Assembly: GCA_029948255.1 (NCBI GenBank)
Contig: JALIZF010001816.1
Span: 310,001 to 374,000 of the forward strand
Length of the DNA stretch: 64,000 bases
From: Telmatactis stephensoni
Taxonomy: Eukaryota > Cnidaria > Anthozoa > Actiniaria > Isophelliidae
Direction: 5' to 3'
In this document: positions 32,655 to 41,765 of the stretch, in pieces
How the letters are laid out: each line of letters starts with the position of its first letter
Numbering within the stretch: the first letter of the stretch is position 1
The notes under the pieces: generated by a model
What the model saw: only the letters and a program-made list of their open reading frames with translations
The model's database searches: none
Told to the model about the DNA's origin: nothing
Made by a program: the position numbers and the translations under genes

Positions 32655-32906
32655 ATGGAAGACAGCCAGGAAACTAAAAGAATAAATCGTTGCTCTTCAC
32701 TTCTCAAAATGTTGGAAGACTTCTGTGGATATACGTCGTTTGGAGGACTTGGTCGAGTGGTTGGTACAAAGTTCTTGGTATTCAAAGTCCTTTGGGTAGT
32801 GCTATTTCTAGGTGCGATGGGAATGGCTATATATCAACTCATCCCGCTGTTCTACAAGTACCAAAGTAGACCAATAAGTACCAAAATTTCTCTACATAAT
32901 AATGCG
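32655..32906 (+). CDS. DEG/ENaC exon 1 (N-terminus and TM1)
   Basis: Starts at ATG (MEDSQETKRINRCSS), 84 codons, phase 0, donor GCG|GTATGT. The open frame runs further upstream and downstream, but the upstream Met residues lack family similarity and the downstream part is intron. FLVFKVLWVVLFLGAMGMAI is the TM1 helix. The preceding FCGYTSFGGLGRVV holds the variant gating motif. Confidence 0.85.
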
Positions 32907-35900
32907 GTATGTATCACTTGGGCTCCCTGTGTATGTATCAGCATAATCATTGAGAGAGAACTTACTATATGTAGCTGTTTGAAAAATTATATACGGACCA
33001 CGAAGGACAGTCTTGATCGGAAGGGGTTAATCCTCTACGCGGTCACAAATAACATGATGACATTATTAGCGCAAAGGCAACAAACGCGTTACGACGCGTG
33101 AAAGGACGTCTTTAGCTCAAAAACAAATTACACTCATAATGACCGCTGACGTCGCAGACGTTCTAGATCCCGCCGCACACGTTGAGAAACTGCACGAGGA
33201 AACTGCCAAGCGAATCACCTAGCTCAGACGATTTCTCGCCGTAGACGTTACATCTTTGGCTACGCGATGTCAAAAAAGAGCAGGTAAAAGAGCACACGGT
33301 GAGAAAAGTGCCTCGGCGTGGCAGTTTCCTCCCACAGTTTCTCAACGTGTGCGGCGGGCGCTAAAGCAACTAAACTAGTAAGTTGCCAGTTGGAGTCGCG
33401 TTCTCACATTATATTTTCTAAATCGGTATTCATGTCGTATTGTGGCAAGGCACGCGGCAAAAAATCCTCCAAAGCTTACAGAATTAACTCAGTCAATAAG
33501 TACATGTGTATTACGGGCTGACATTTTCCCCATCGCTCGCACTTTGCCTCACCTAACGCGACTCGTAAAATATCAGCCCGTAATACACAACAAATAATAA
33601 TGGTATATATATTCTAAAGCAACGATAGCGACGATATTCCCTGAGTTAGGTATTTTGCATAGATGATCATATCGGCTTTCATATTTTAACTATTTGAAAT
33701 TGTTTTGTACTTTCTCTTGCAGACACTTGCATTTCCGAGTGTCGTGTTTTGTAATTTCAATATGATTCGTAAATCAAAGATCGGAGATTTGCCTAGTCAG
33801 GCACAAGACGTTTTAAAGAACTATATTTCTGGTATGTATTGTACCATCCAGATAACGTAATATATCAAAATAAGAACCTGTTAACTCGACCAAATTTTAA
33901 CTGATAATTCATGTGGGTGTACGTATGTCAAAATGCATTTACTGAAAACTGCATTAGCTTTTTAGAGCAGTTTTTGTATGAGTGTGAAACGGACCGCGAC
34001 GTGCAGTGACCGTATCAGTGCCGTGATGTCTATAAAAACATTCGAAATTTCTGCCGTAACTGTGCTGTGAAGTGCGGTGCCGTTTTCACAGTCATACGAA
34101 ATCTACTCTATGACTACTCTATAAATGTGACATTTAAAATCTGCTTGTGTAAACGGGACTTCATTATGAGTTGATGAAAAACCCTGTAAAATATCATTGT
34201 TATCAATACGTGACAGAGATTAGGAACGTTTGCTAATTCTATCTTATAACTTAAACAGATAAGAGTGTTTACACGGGCGGCCACAAGACACCAGGGGAAG
34301 AGCCGTCACTTGAAGATGAGGAGGAGAATGAGTACGACCCTGGTCTGCTAGATGAAATGTATAAAAAAGAAGAGAGATTATCAGTCGTTATGGCGCGTGT
34401 CCATGAATTGCTTAATCTTGAACCATTTGGTCATCAGTTTGATAAAATGGTCCGTTCCTGTACATTTAAAGGTGTCAATTGCAGGTACTTTCAAACATTA
34501 AAGGCGATTTTTTCTTAATATCGAGAATTGATAATTCAGTGTCTTTATGTCCCTATACTATAAAATGCAATAATCAATCATTTCATTGTTAGGCATTTTT
34601 GTTTCCTTTTAGGAATTTCACTAAGTATTGGAATCAATTCTGGCATTACAAGTATGGTAACTTGTTTTACATTTAATCCTTACGTCAAGGATGATAAACA
34701 GCTGCGCGGTGCCAAGGCTTCCAAGCCTGGACCTCTTTATGGTACATTAACAAGATAAAAATGATTTTATATAGTTACTTTTCTAAGGAAATGTTATGTA
34801 CTTATTGACAAAGTGGAAGGGCTAGGACGGGAAAATACTTGGCTCGAGGTTCATGCCGTACCACAATATTTACATATTTACATGCTTATATAAAAAAGAT
34901 TATTAGATTAAAATTGGATTTTCGGTACAGGCCACGTCTGGTCCGACCTAACTTCAGTCAATAAGCATTTAATTTTATCATATGAACTTTTTTAATCGCC
35001 ATATATACCACTTATTAGATGTTTTCATGTGTATTACGGGCTGATATTTCACGAGTCGCGTATATTGTGCGATGAGTAAAATGTCAGCCCGTAATACACA
35101 AGAAAATATCTAATATAGGATTTATTATACAATTGCTTTTTCGCTTTGTTTTTAACAGTATTTTTATTATCGAAACAGTCCTTTTTGAAAACCAGCGTGC
35201 GCGCTTCAAACCGGTTTGAAGCTTTGACGTCATACAGGGCCGAATACGCAAACCGGTTTACTAGAGGGTATTACCGTCCCATATTCGCCTTCAAAGGATA
35301 CCTTATTTGGTAAATTTACGTCACAATTGTATAATAATAATTTGTATTTTTGACGCGCGCGCGGGTCCGGATGCGGGTTTCTTCGGACCATGCACCTTCG
35401 AAAAGCCGTCCGACCCTACTTACGTCATCTTTTCCAAAAATTTCCTTAAGGTACGTGCGCATAACGTTTGCGCATGTTTTGCGCGGGCGCGATGATATCA
35501 AATTTGATTGGGCTTCCTGTGTATGGCGGACGCCAAGTAGCAGTATTCAAAGCCTTGTAACTGAAAATCTAGCACCGCGACCTACCCTAATTTTTTGCTT
35601 TTTCTGCGTACTTTTATCAAAACTAAACATATCAAAAAAGTAAAAACAAAATCAGTTGATAGGTTTTTGAGAAAATTGCAAAAAAAATCGTCAAAATGAA
35701 CGTCCGATTCGCGCGTAAGTACAACTGATTTTCATCTTTGAAACGTGAATACTTAGCTTTACTTACAAATAAATTAACGCGTATTACTTTTCATGATGCT
35801 TTGCCCACTTGAGCATGTTTGAAAGCCTTTAGTTTGCAAATTTGCAAACACTTACCTACTCTCGAGGTCAAACTCTGAAATCTGTTGTTTACGTTCGAAA

Positions 35901-38900
35901 AAGGGGAGATTTCGCTCTTTTCGAGCTATCATAGCACCAAAACTAGCACCGTGACCCCTATTTTCTTTATTGATTTGATGTTCCCAACTCAAAAACAATC
36001 TATACATGATTTATAGAAAAATTCGTCGATAAAAACTCGCGCCAGCCCATTACCTTAAGTGCGAGCGCGGGGACAAATACGGGTCGTATATGATAATGCA
36101 TGTTAAGAACCCTTTCTGATGTAATTGCTAGTTTTGAGTATTTTTAAGTCAAATACATGTGTTTGGTTGCCTTCTATTGCAAATTGTTGTGCACGTCTAT
36201 CCACGCTTGCTATATTATTACTTGGACATGAATTACTATCCTGAGAAGTTCTGTTCATCAAGGATATTAGAGTTTATACAGTTTATCTATGGATCGTGAA
36301 ATTGGTGAATTTCGTAAGGGGTAGCATGCAGTATTAAAACTCGCTTCTACAGTTGAAACTCTTGCATCGGTAAAAATCAAGAATAGTTTCATTGCATAAC
36401 TGAACGTTGAGAAAGAAAGAAAGAAATGCTTTATTTGTTTAAGCAGGTTGGATATCTGGCAGCTTTCGCTGATGTGGACCTACTGCCCCTCACACTCACT
36501 ACCACTACATTTCTTATTTTAGTACACAACACTCGACTCACATGTTGATTTTTATGGAGGGAGGAAAACCGGAGAACCCGGAGAAAAACCCTTCGCGGCA
36601 AGGGAGAGAACAACACATCAAACAAACTCAATTCACATCTGGTCACAGCGGGGATCGAACCAGCGAACCCTTAACCGCTAGACCACAGTGGTGAAAGACG
36701 ACGCGTAACAGCGTACGCCACCCATGTCACCCATGCCACCGATTTACTTTGATCGTCTTTACTGCAATATTCTATTAAAGAAAGCTCGAATAACAAGAAG
36801 AATATATCGACCAACTAACACAGAATGCTGGCGCAGTGGTTCTGATTTCAGTTCGTGGTAAAATGCCTTTTCCTTATGAAGAAGGTCGCAGTCTTGCACC
36901 AGGATATTCCACGTCCATGGGAATCCGTATGGTATGTATAGTAATATATTCTTATATTGGGATTTGGGGTTAGGTTTTTCACTTATTTTTTTATAGTTGG
37001 GGTTGGGTGTGGGTGACATTACCTTGTAGGGGACTTCGTGTCCTATTGTAACCGTCACCTGCCTTATGGGCAAATCATAAAATAAAATAAAACATAACAT
37101 GACATGACATGACATGACATGACATAACATAACATAACATAACATAACATAACATAACATAACATAACATAACATAACATAACATAACATAACATAACAT
37201 AATAAAATAAAATAAAATATAAAATATTTGTGATATAACGCGCGCGCTGATCGGCTGGCTACCATGTTTATACCAGAGGACAGAGACATGGCTCGCTCAA
37301 AAAACGTCGAAAATATTTTATAAAAGCAATATAAAACGATCGCTTATGTCTCTATACTGTGATATAAACACTCTGGAAGTTGTAAAGCACTCGAAAAGCA
37401 AGAGAAACACTCGGCTACGTCTCGTGTTCCTAAGCTTGCTTTTCTCTTTCTCTACATATTCCATCGTGTTTGTATCACAGTATAGAGACATGCGCGCGCG
37501 TTTTATATTGCTTAAATAAAGTAGTGAGTAAAGAAAGTGTAAAACGTGTAAGGGTTTATTTTACGTCGGTAACTCGTAAGGTGGTGTTCTCACACACGAC
37601 TTTCAAAAATGATCAAAGAGTTTCATGAGAACGAGGCCACTTAGTCTCTAAAACCATCATGGCGTCAAATGAGTTTAAATGAATCCAATGAAATACATAA
37701 AGAAAAGGCCTCTTAAATGGATAAGAAATAAAACATCTTATACAGCTACACAGTTGTCGCCATGTTTTTTTTTTTTTTTTTTTTAGAGGCCTTTGTGGCC
37801 TCACTTGTACACGGCACTTGAATCTCAAAAGAATCAAATATATTGATTTTCAGGTGCAAATTAATCGTGAGGACCCGTTTAAAAACCAGTCATGTATCAA
37901 AACTGATTCTTTCCCAACTACAAACATCTACGCGAAGTCCCACAATATTACTTATTCAAAAACAGTAAGTGAACTTGTTCACGTACTTTGATATCAATAT
38001 AAATTATTTATATTTACTTATTATAACAATTTCTCTTTCTGATAAGGCGTGTGAACAGTCTTGCCTGGCATTTCAACAGCAAAAGGATTGCAATTGCATG
38101 GAATACAAATTTCCTCCCAGCGATAAAGGAAACGTGTGTGACATTCTCAACAAAACCACAGGTATGTAGCACGTACATAGACTCGTATTTGATTCCACGA
38201 TGATGATGATGATGATGATGACGATGATGATGATGATGACGATTTGTTTGGCCATTACTGTTCGGTCCTGATGATTATCATCACCACGATAATTTTGGAA
38301 TCAACTATAAGGCTCGACACACAGTTAGGCTACATATGTTTAAGGAATATAAAACGCGCGCGCATGTCTCTGTACTGTGATATAAACACGACGGAAGATG
38401 TAGAGCAAGAGAAAAGCAAGCTTAGGAACACAGATATAAACCGGCACATCCTACAAGTCCCTTCGTACTCTGAAGATTTTTGTCCCCATAACACATTGTT
38501 TTTAAACGTTCAGTTCGTATACGAAGACAATTGACCCTGCAACATCCCTGCAACACACTGGAAAAGTTCAGTGTTTAAACAGAGTCTGTAAAAATCATGT
38601 AAAATCCCTGTGAATATACTGTAAATGAGATTTACAGGGAAATTGTAATTTTACATACTTTGTAATTCTCAAGACAACTCTTTAAAAATCCTGTAAAAAA
38701 CCCTGTACAAACTCTATAAATATCATGTAAATCGATATACATTGTCTGCAAATTTCATTTTACAGAAAATTTACAGACTGTGTAAATCGATAAAAATTTT
38801 CCAGTGACATGTTCCCTTGTGTATGCCGAGCTTAGCAGTCAGAATTATAATTATTGTCACAATGCCGGATACTAGAATGCAGGAATTTTTGCAATTGTTT

Positions 38901-40941
38901 TTAGTTTCGTGTCTAAGGAATGTCACAAAAAAAGCTCAAAACAATAAGCTTGACTGTTCATCCAAGTGTCGTCCATTATGTGTGTAAGTAGAGCACCACT
39001 TACTTCTCATGTCAGTCGTTCATACAACCTTGTACATCAACAAATATTCTACTGAATGCTCAAAGAACTGCAAAGCGTTCCTACAATGAAGGAATCACAA
39101 TAGTCCGCTTTACAGTTCCCTGCGCCATCTTGAAAGGTAGCCGTGCCTTTGCATCGAAGCGAGACGAACGGTGAGCTTGCAATGATAGAGACATGTGAAT
39201 AATTGTCCTAGGTGTTAAAAAAGGTATCTATCATTGCACGCTCATCGTTCGTCTCGCTTCGATGCAAAGGCACGGCTACCTTTCAAGATGGCGCAGGGAA
39301 CTGTGAAGAGCAGCTATTGTCTAAGAATTTGCATTAGAAATATTCCATTTTTTCAGTGCGTCTGTACCCCAACAGATGCATACATGACGTCAAAATGTGG
39401 TGAGAACAAAAACTACGCTGCGAGACATTTTTGTACACCTCAGGTTCAACGTGAATTAAAAAGTGATATTTTTGTCTCAGAGACCAGGTTTATCAGATAT
39501 CTTCTTCGTTTTCTACTTGGCCTTCATCAAAGTACCAGGTGAGTTGGTTAACTTGCAATAATTCTTGGATCCAATATATACCTATTTTTCAGACTTTGCA
39601 TCTCAGGCTTTGCAACTTGTTCAGTCCAGCAAAATAGCTCTCTTTTCTTCGACTTCACTGGTTGGTAAAACTGGTTACAATTTGAAGTTTGTTGTGATCT
39701 AAAACTAAGAAGTTGCTTTTAAACCTTACAGAAGCACCTCGCTAAGGAATTAGAAGAGGAAAAACTAAATCAATCTCTCTTTGGAGGTCTAAGGTACCTT
39801 CTCAATTTCTATTAAAGATGAGAAATCATTAGAATGATTTAAATAATTGCGAAGACTTCATTTACTCAAGTCTTCAAATGTTATGCATTAAAACTGAGAA
39901 CGTTATTAGACAGATTTAGCAAACACGACGTAACGTGAATGACCTACCCCTTTCAGGCTATGTTTAACCTGGATACATTTGAAGACATCTTTTTGCCTTC
40001 ATTTTTGCCGTGCACATTTTTTGCCATGTACAGACATGGCGTTTATCAGTTAGACAAAACTGAGATAAACGTGGATGGAATATAAATATCAGACAGACTT
40101 GGCCTTAGTTTGATACGTTACATAAAGGTATCCAAGTAATTTTATCATGGTACTAATTGACTTTTGTTTTTTCCTGACATCTCAGCAATAATCACTTAAA
40201 AGTACACGTTTTTTATCAAGAACTGAACTATGAACTGATTCAAGAGTCGATATCGTATCAGGTAAGTCGACATTGAAACTGAAAAAAATTAAATATTCAA
40301 TGGGTGATTCTTTTCCTTTCTGTGAAGCCGAAATTAACGGTTGGTTTCTGTAATAGTATTTTTTATATCCAGAATTATTCCATCGTGAACTATTCATATA
40401 GATTTTTTCTGATCTATCAATCATTCATGAGGGTGGAGCTTATTCAAATCAGCAATTGATTAAAGAATCAGAAAAACATGGAACCGAGGCTGAAAAAAAT
40501 ATCGCTCACAATGCAACGCCGATTTGGTTGCCAACATTGTGTGAACTTTCTTCGAATATGAGATGACTCGGGAAAAAATCCGAGCCGCAGACGAGGATTG
40601 AAGCCTTCTTAGTGCGTCAGACCCTCTAACCACTGAACTACTGTGGTGGACAAGGGTGTAGATTTGTAATGTCGTCATCATCATCATCATCATCATCATC
40701 ATCTTTATCATCATTCAAGTGTTGTGGTATTTTTCAGCTTGAGAACTTTTTATCTGATATTGGTGGTCAACTTGGTCTATGGCTTGGGGTCTCCGTTCTC
40801 TCAGGAGCTGAGGTAGTAGAACTGCTGGCTTTGATGCTAATCTTTTTGTTAAAGAATAGAGGCAACACCGTGAAAATGGACGATACTATTGTCATGGAGG
40901 AGGGGGCAAGAGATAAAAACAAAAACTCAACGCAGTTTTAA
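32655..40941 (+). CDS. DEG/ENaC-family sodium channel subunit (12 exons)
   Basis: Joined exons encode about 517 residues, the usual size for ASIC/HyNaC-like subunits. In known members three subunits form a plasma-membrane cation channel gated by peptides, protons or force. The order is: short cytosolic N-terminus, TM1 (exon 1), TLAFPSVVFCNFN (exon 2), SCTFKGVNC (3), FTFNP (4), MPFPYEEGRSLAPGYSTS (5), EDPFKNQSC (6), ACEQSCLAFQQQKDCNC (7), DCSSKCRPLC (8), a WPS block (9), AKELEEEKL (10), VFYQELNYELIQE (11). TM2 has IGGQLGLWLGVS with a G-x-S filter (12). Introns are GT-AG and phases agree throughout if one base is discounted in exon 4. Oddities: the TSxHG gating motif reads TSFGG, a T insertion shifts exon 4, and the strand segment expected between exons 4 and 5 is not found. 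It may be a recent pseudogene or carry sequence errors. AATAAA at 40985 is a plausible polyadenylation signal. Confidence 0.85.
33169..33363. mobile_element. MITE with CCCGCCGCACACGTTGAG ends, copy 2 (DEG/ENaC intron 1)
   Basis: Left CCCGCCGCACACGTTGAGAA, right TTCTCAACGTGTGCGGCGGG, about 24-bp matching ends. Colinear with the 22.5-kb copy, which has weaker right-end identity. Confidence 0.85.
33505..33590. mobile_element. Small palindrome GTGTATTACGGGCTGA, copy 1
   Basis: GTGTATTACGGGCTGACATT and AATATCAGCCCGTAATACAC pair. Loop includes CTAACGCGACTCG. Intron 1. Confidence 0.8.
33723..33831 (+). CDS. DEG/ENaC exon 2
   Basis: Acceptor TTCTCTTGCAG, donor G|GTATGT, phase 0 in, 1 out. Encodes TLAFPSVVFCNFNMIRKSKI, the conserved FPxVxxCNxN segment after TM1. 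Confidence 0.9.
33960..34115. mobile_element. MITE related to 28190-29010 (DEG/ENaC intron 2)
   Basis: GTGTGAAACGGACCGCGACG ... GTGCCGTTTTCACAG are imperfect inverted ends. Provides the uninterrupted form of the element split by the hAT-like copy. Confidence 0.55.
34259..34484 (+). CDS. DEG/ENaC exon 3
   Basis: Acceptor TTAAACAG, donor GCAG|GTACTT, phase 1 in, 2 out. An acidic extracellular loop (SLEDEEENEYDPG) precedes FGHQFDKMVRSCTFKGVNC. Confidence 0.9.
34613..34741 (+). CDS. DEG/ENaC exon 4 with a 1-base frame change
   Basis: Acceptor TTCCTTTTAG, donor TATG|GTACAT. Reads NFTKYWNQFWHYKYGN, then an extra T near 34662. In the shifted frame it reads CFTFNPYVKDDKQLRG to GPLY, as the family demands. 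Without correction the frame meets TAA at once. Confidence 0.75.
35027..35103. mobile_element. Small palindrome GTGTATTACGGGCTGA, copy 2 (DEG/ENaC intron 4)
   Basis: GTGTATTACGGGCTGATATT and AATGTCAGCCCGTAATACAC, loop with ACGAGTCGCG. Same family as 33505-33590. Confidence 0.8.
35446..36059. mobile_element. TTAA-flanked element in DEG/ENaC intron 4
   Basis: TTAAGGTACGTGCGCATAAC at left, CATTACCTTAA at right. Interior has AGCACCGTGACCCCTATTTT, a motif shared with elements at 52.1-53.8 kb. TTAA at both outer edges fits piggyBac/Kolobok-type integration. No transposase. Confidence 0.6.
36411..36700 (-). mobile_element. tRNA-derived SINE, reversed (DEG/ENaC intron 4)
   Basis: Reverse strand: A-box-like TGGTCTAGCGGTTAAGG and B box GGTTCGATCCC near 36655, then a body with GGAGAACCCGGAG-complement and an oligo (CTTT) tail at 36411-36425. 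tRNA head without a mature tRNA fold. Confidence 0.8.
36798..36931 (+). CDS. DEG/ENaC exon 5 (5' boundary uncertain)
   Basis: Reads EYIDQLTQNAGAVVLISVRG, then KMPFPYEEGRSLAPGYSTSM, donor ATG|GTATGT. An AG at 36796-36797 gives the phase needed after exon 4, but it is a weak acceptor. A TAA at 36791 closes the frame upstream. A strong acceptor at 36852 would drop conserved residues. Confidence 0.7.
37085..37220. repeat. Pentanucleotide satellite ATGAC/ATAAC (DEG/ENaC intron 5)
   Basis: About 24 units of ACATG/ACATA followed by AATAAA repeats. The reverse-strand frame across it (repeated MLCYV) is an artefact. Confidence 0.95.
37285..37515. mobile_element. MITE with AAGCAATATAAAACG ends (DEG/ENaC intron 5)
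   Basis: AAGCAATATAAAACGATCGC, ATGTCTCTATACTGTGATAT at left, mirrored by ATCACAGTATAGAGACATGC and CGTTTTATATTGCTTA at right. A partial copy lies at 38333-38440 in intron 7. Confidence 0.75.
37854..37964 (+). CDS. DEG/ENaC exon 6
   Basis: Acceptor TTGATTTTCAG, donor ACA|GTAAGT, phase 0 both ends. Encodes VQINREDPFKNQSCIKTDSF and NITYSKT with a potential N-glycosylation site. Confidence 0.9.
38047..38161 (+). CDS. DEG/ENaC exon 7 (cysteine-rich domain)
   Basis: Acceptor CTTTCTGATAAG, donor G|GTATGT. Encodes ACEQSCLAFQQQKDCNCMEY and GNVCDILNKTT, matching the conserved CxxxC...CxC pattern. Confidence 0.9.
38195..38245. repeat. (GAT)n microsatellite (intron 7)
   Basis: About 13 GAT units with two GAC variants. 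Confidence 0.9.
38330..38445. mobile_element. Partial copy of the 37285-37515 MITE
   Basis: GGAATATAAAACGCGCGCGC, ATGTCTCTGTACTGTGATAT and AAGCAAGCTTAGGAACAC match the left half of the intron-5 element. Confidence 0.6.
38905..38983 (+). CDS. DEG/ENaC exon 8 (cysteine-rich domain)
   Basis: Acceptor TTGTTTTTAG, donor GT|GTAAGT, phase 1 in, 2 out. Encodes SCLRNVTKKAQNNKLDCSSK and CRPLC. Too short to stand out as an open frame; found by phase and cysteine spacing. Confidence 0.8.
39108..39310. mobile_element. Palindromic MITE (DEG/ENaC intron 8)
   Basis: ACAGTTCCCTGCGCCATCTT ... AAGATGGCGCAGGGAACTGT; arms about 75 bp, including GCCTTTGCATCGAAGCGAGA and its mirror. Ends just upstream of exon 9's intron tract. 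The forward frame starting here is not the gene. Confidence 0.85.
39481..39538 (+). CDS. DEG/ENaC exon 9 (WPS block)
   Basis: Acceptor ATTTTTGTCTCAG, donor CCAG|GTGAGT, phase 2 in, 0 out. Encodes DQVYQISSSFSTWPSSKYQ, the conserved Y...S...WPS segment. Confidence 0.85.
39732..39793 (+). CDS. DEG/ENaC exon 10
   Basis: Acceptor AAACCTTACAG, donor TAAG|GTACCT, phase 0 in, 2 out. Encodes KHLAKELEEEKLNQSLFGGL. Confidence 0.8.
40186..40261 (+). CDS. DEG/ENaC exon 11
   Basis: Acceptor TTCCTGACATCTCAG, donor CAG|GTAAGT, phase 2 in, 0 out. Encodes NNHLKVHVFYQELNYELIQE, the strand leading to TM2. Confidence 0.9.
40548..40655 (-). mobile_element. tRNA-derived SINE fragment, reversed (intron 11)
   Basis: Reverse strand: CACAGTAGTTCAGTGGTTAG (A box) and GCTTCAATCCTCGTC (B box). 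Followed on the other side by the CAT microsatellite. Confidence 0.65.
40668..40716. repeat. (CAT)n microsatellite (intron 11)
   Basis: About 14 CAT/TCA units with one TTA variant, shortly before exon 12. Confidence 0.9.
40738..40941 (+). CDS. DEG/ENaC exon 12 (TM2, filter, C-terminus)
   Basis: Acceptor GTATTTTTCAG. Encodes FLSDIGGQLGLWLGVSVLSG, then AEVVELLALMLIFLLKNRG and a charged cytosolic tail ending at TAA. G-V-S is the selectivity filter. Confidence 0.92.
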   Translation, partial: LENFLSDIGGQLGLWLGVSVLSGAEVVELLALMLIFLLKNRGNTVKMDDTIVMEEGARDKNKNSTQF

Positions 40942-41762
40942 TCAGGCAAAACTTTTCGAGCAACTTTCTACGTTCAACGTCGAGAATAAATAATACCAGT
41001 ATTTGCTAAAAATGGAAATATTCCATTCTTGAATTCGTATCCATACTATTGGGCGGGAATTGTGCAAATAAACGGTCTAGCAGAACTGGATTTTACAGAT
41101 CCCTAGGTGATCCATTAATGATCACCTTCTAACTTGTCTGCGAAGCTTGGAAAATGAGGTGAACAAAGTCCTGTTCATTCGGGATTACTCCAACAAATGG
41201 TTTACAGAATTAACTCTGATACCATTTATGATCTTATAATTTTATTTATTTCATTTTATGTAATCTCAGTAAACAATTTGACAATGCAGGTGAATACACA
41301 ATAGAACATTACGTCCCTTACAAAGCGTATTACCCGAACCCAAAAAACACGATAAAAATATACTAACCAACCCTAATAAAACCTAAAACGTGCTTGTAAG
41401 TTATCTGGAATTCATCCTGGTAGCACATTATATCCCTTCTGCTTTAACGACACACAATTTTAGAAATGTTGCCAGCAGAGAATCCACTTGACGCCGTACC
41501 TTTAATGACATCTTTTCACGCCTGGAATGAAGACAAGGAATATTTGGAATAAATGGCACAAGCGCCATTTACTAGAAAAAAGCATGATGGGAAACTGAGT
41601 CCTTGTCATTTCTTTACAGAAAATGCAAGTATTTTAGGACAAGAAAATCAAAATGTTACAAAATGCTTGTAGGTCACTAGAAATCGTTGTTAGATATTTG
41701 CTGGACTCCAACTCCCAGAGTGCTTTGCAAGCTCTTGCGCACATTGCCTATTTAGAAAAACT
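40942..41762. other. 3' flank of the DEG/ENaC gene
   Basis: AATAAA at 40985-40990 is a candidate polyadenylation signal. TTTATTTATTTCATTTTATG near 41240 could be the tail of a reversed retroelement. No further gene seen. Confidence 0.5.
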
Positions 41763-41765
41763 AGT

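Noticed and set aside
32907..33101. Continuation of the exon 1 frame
   Set aside because: GTATGT donor at 32907 and the perfect phase match to exon 2 show it is intron.
36759..37289. 176-codon reverse-strand frame with repeated MLCYV
   Set aside because: Produced by the pentanucleotide satellite; not a protein.
39234..39480. Forward frame reading MAQGTVKSS... joined to exon 9
   Set aside because: Starts in a palindromic MITE. The true acceptor at 39480 gives the phase and family match.
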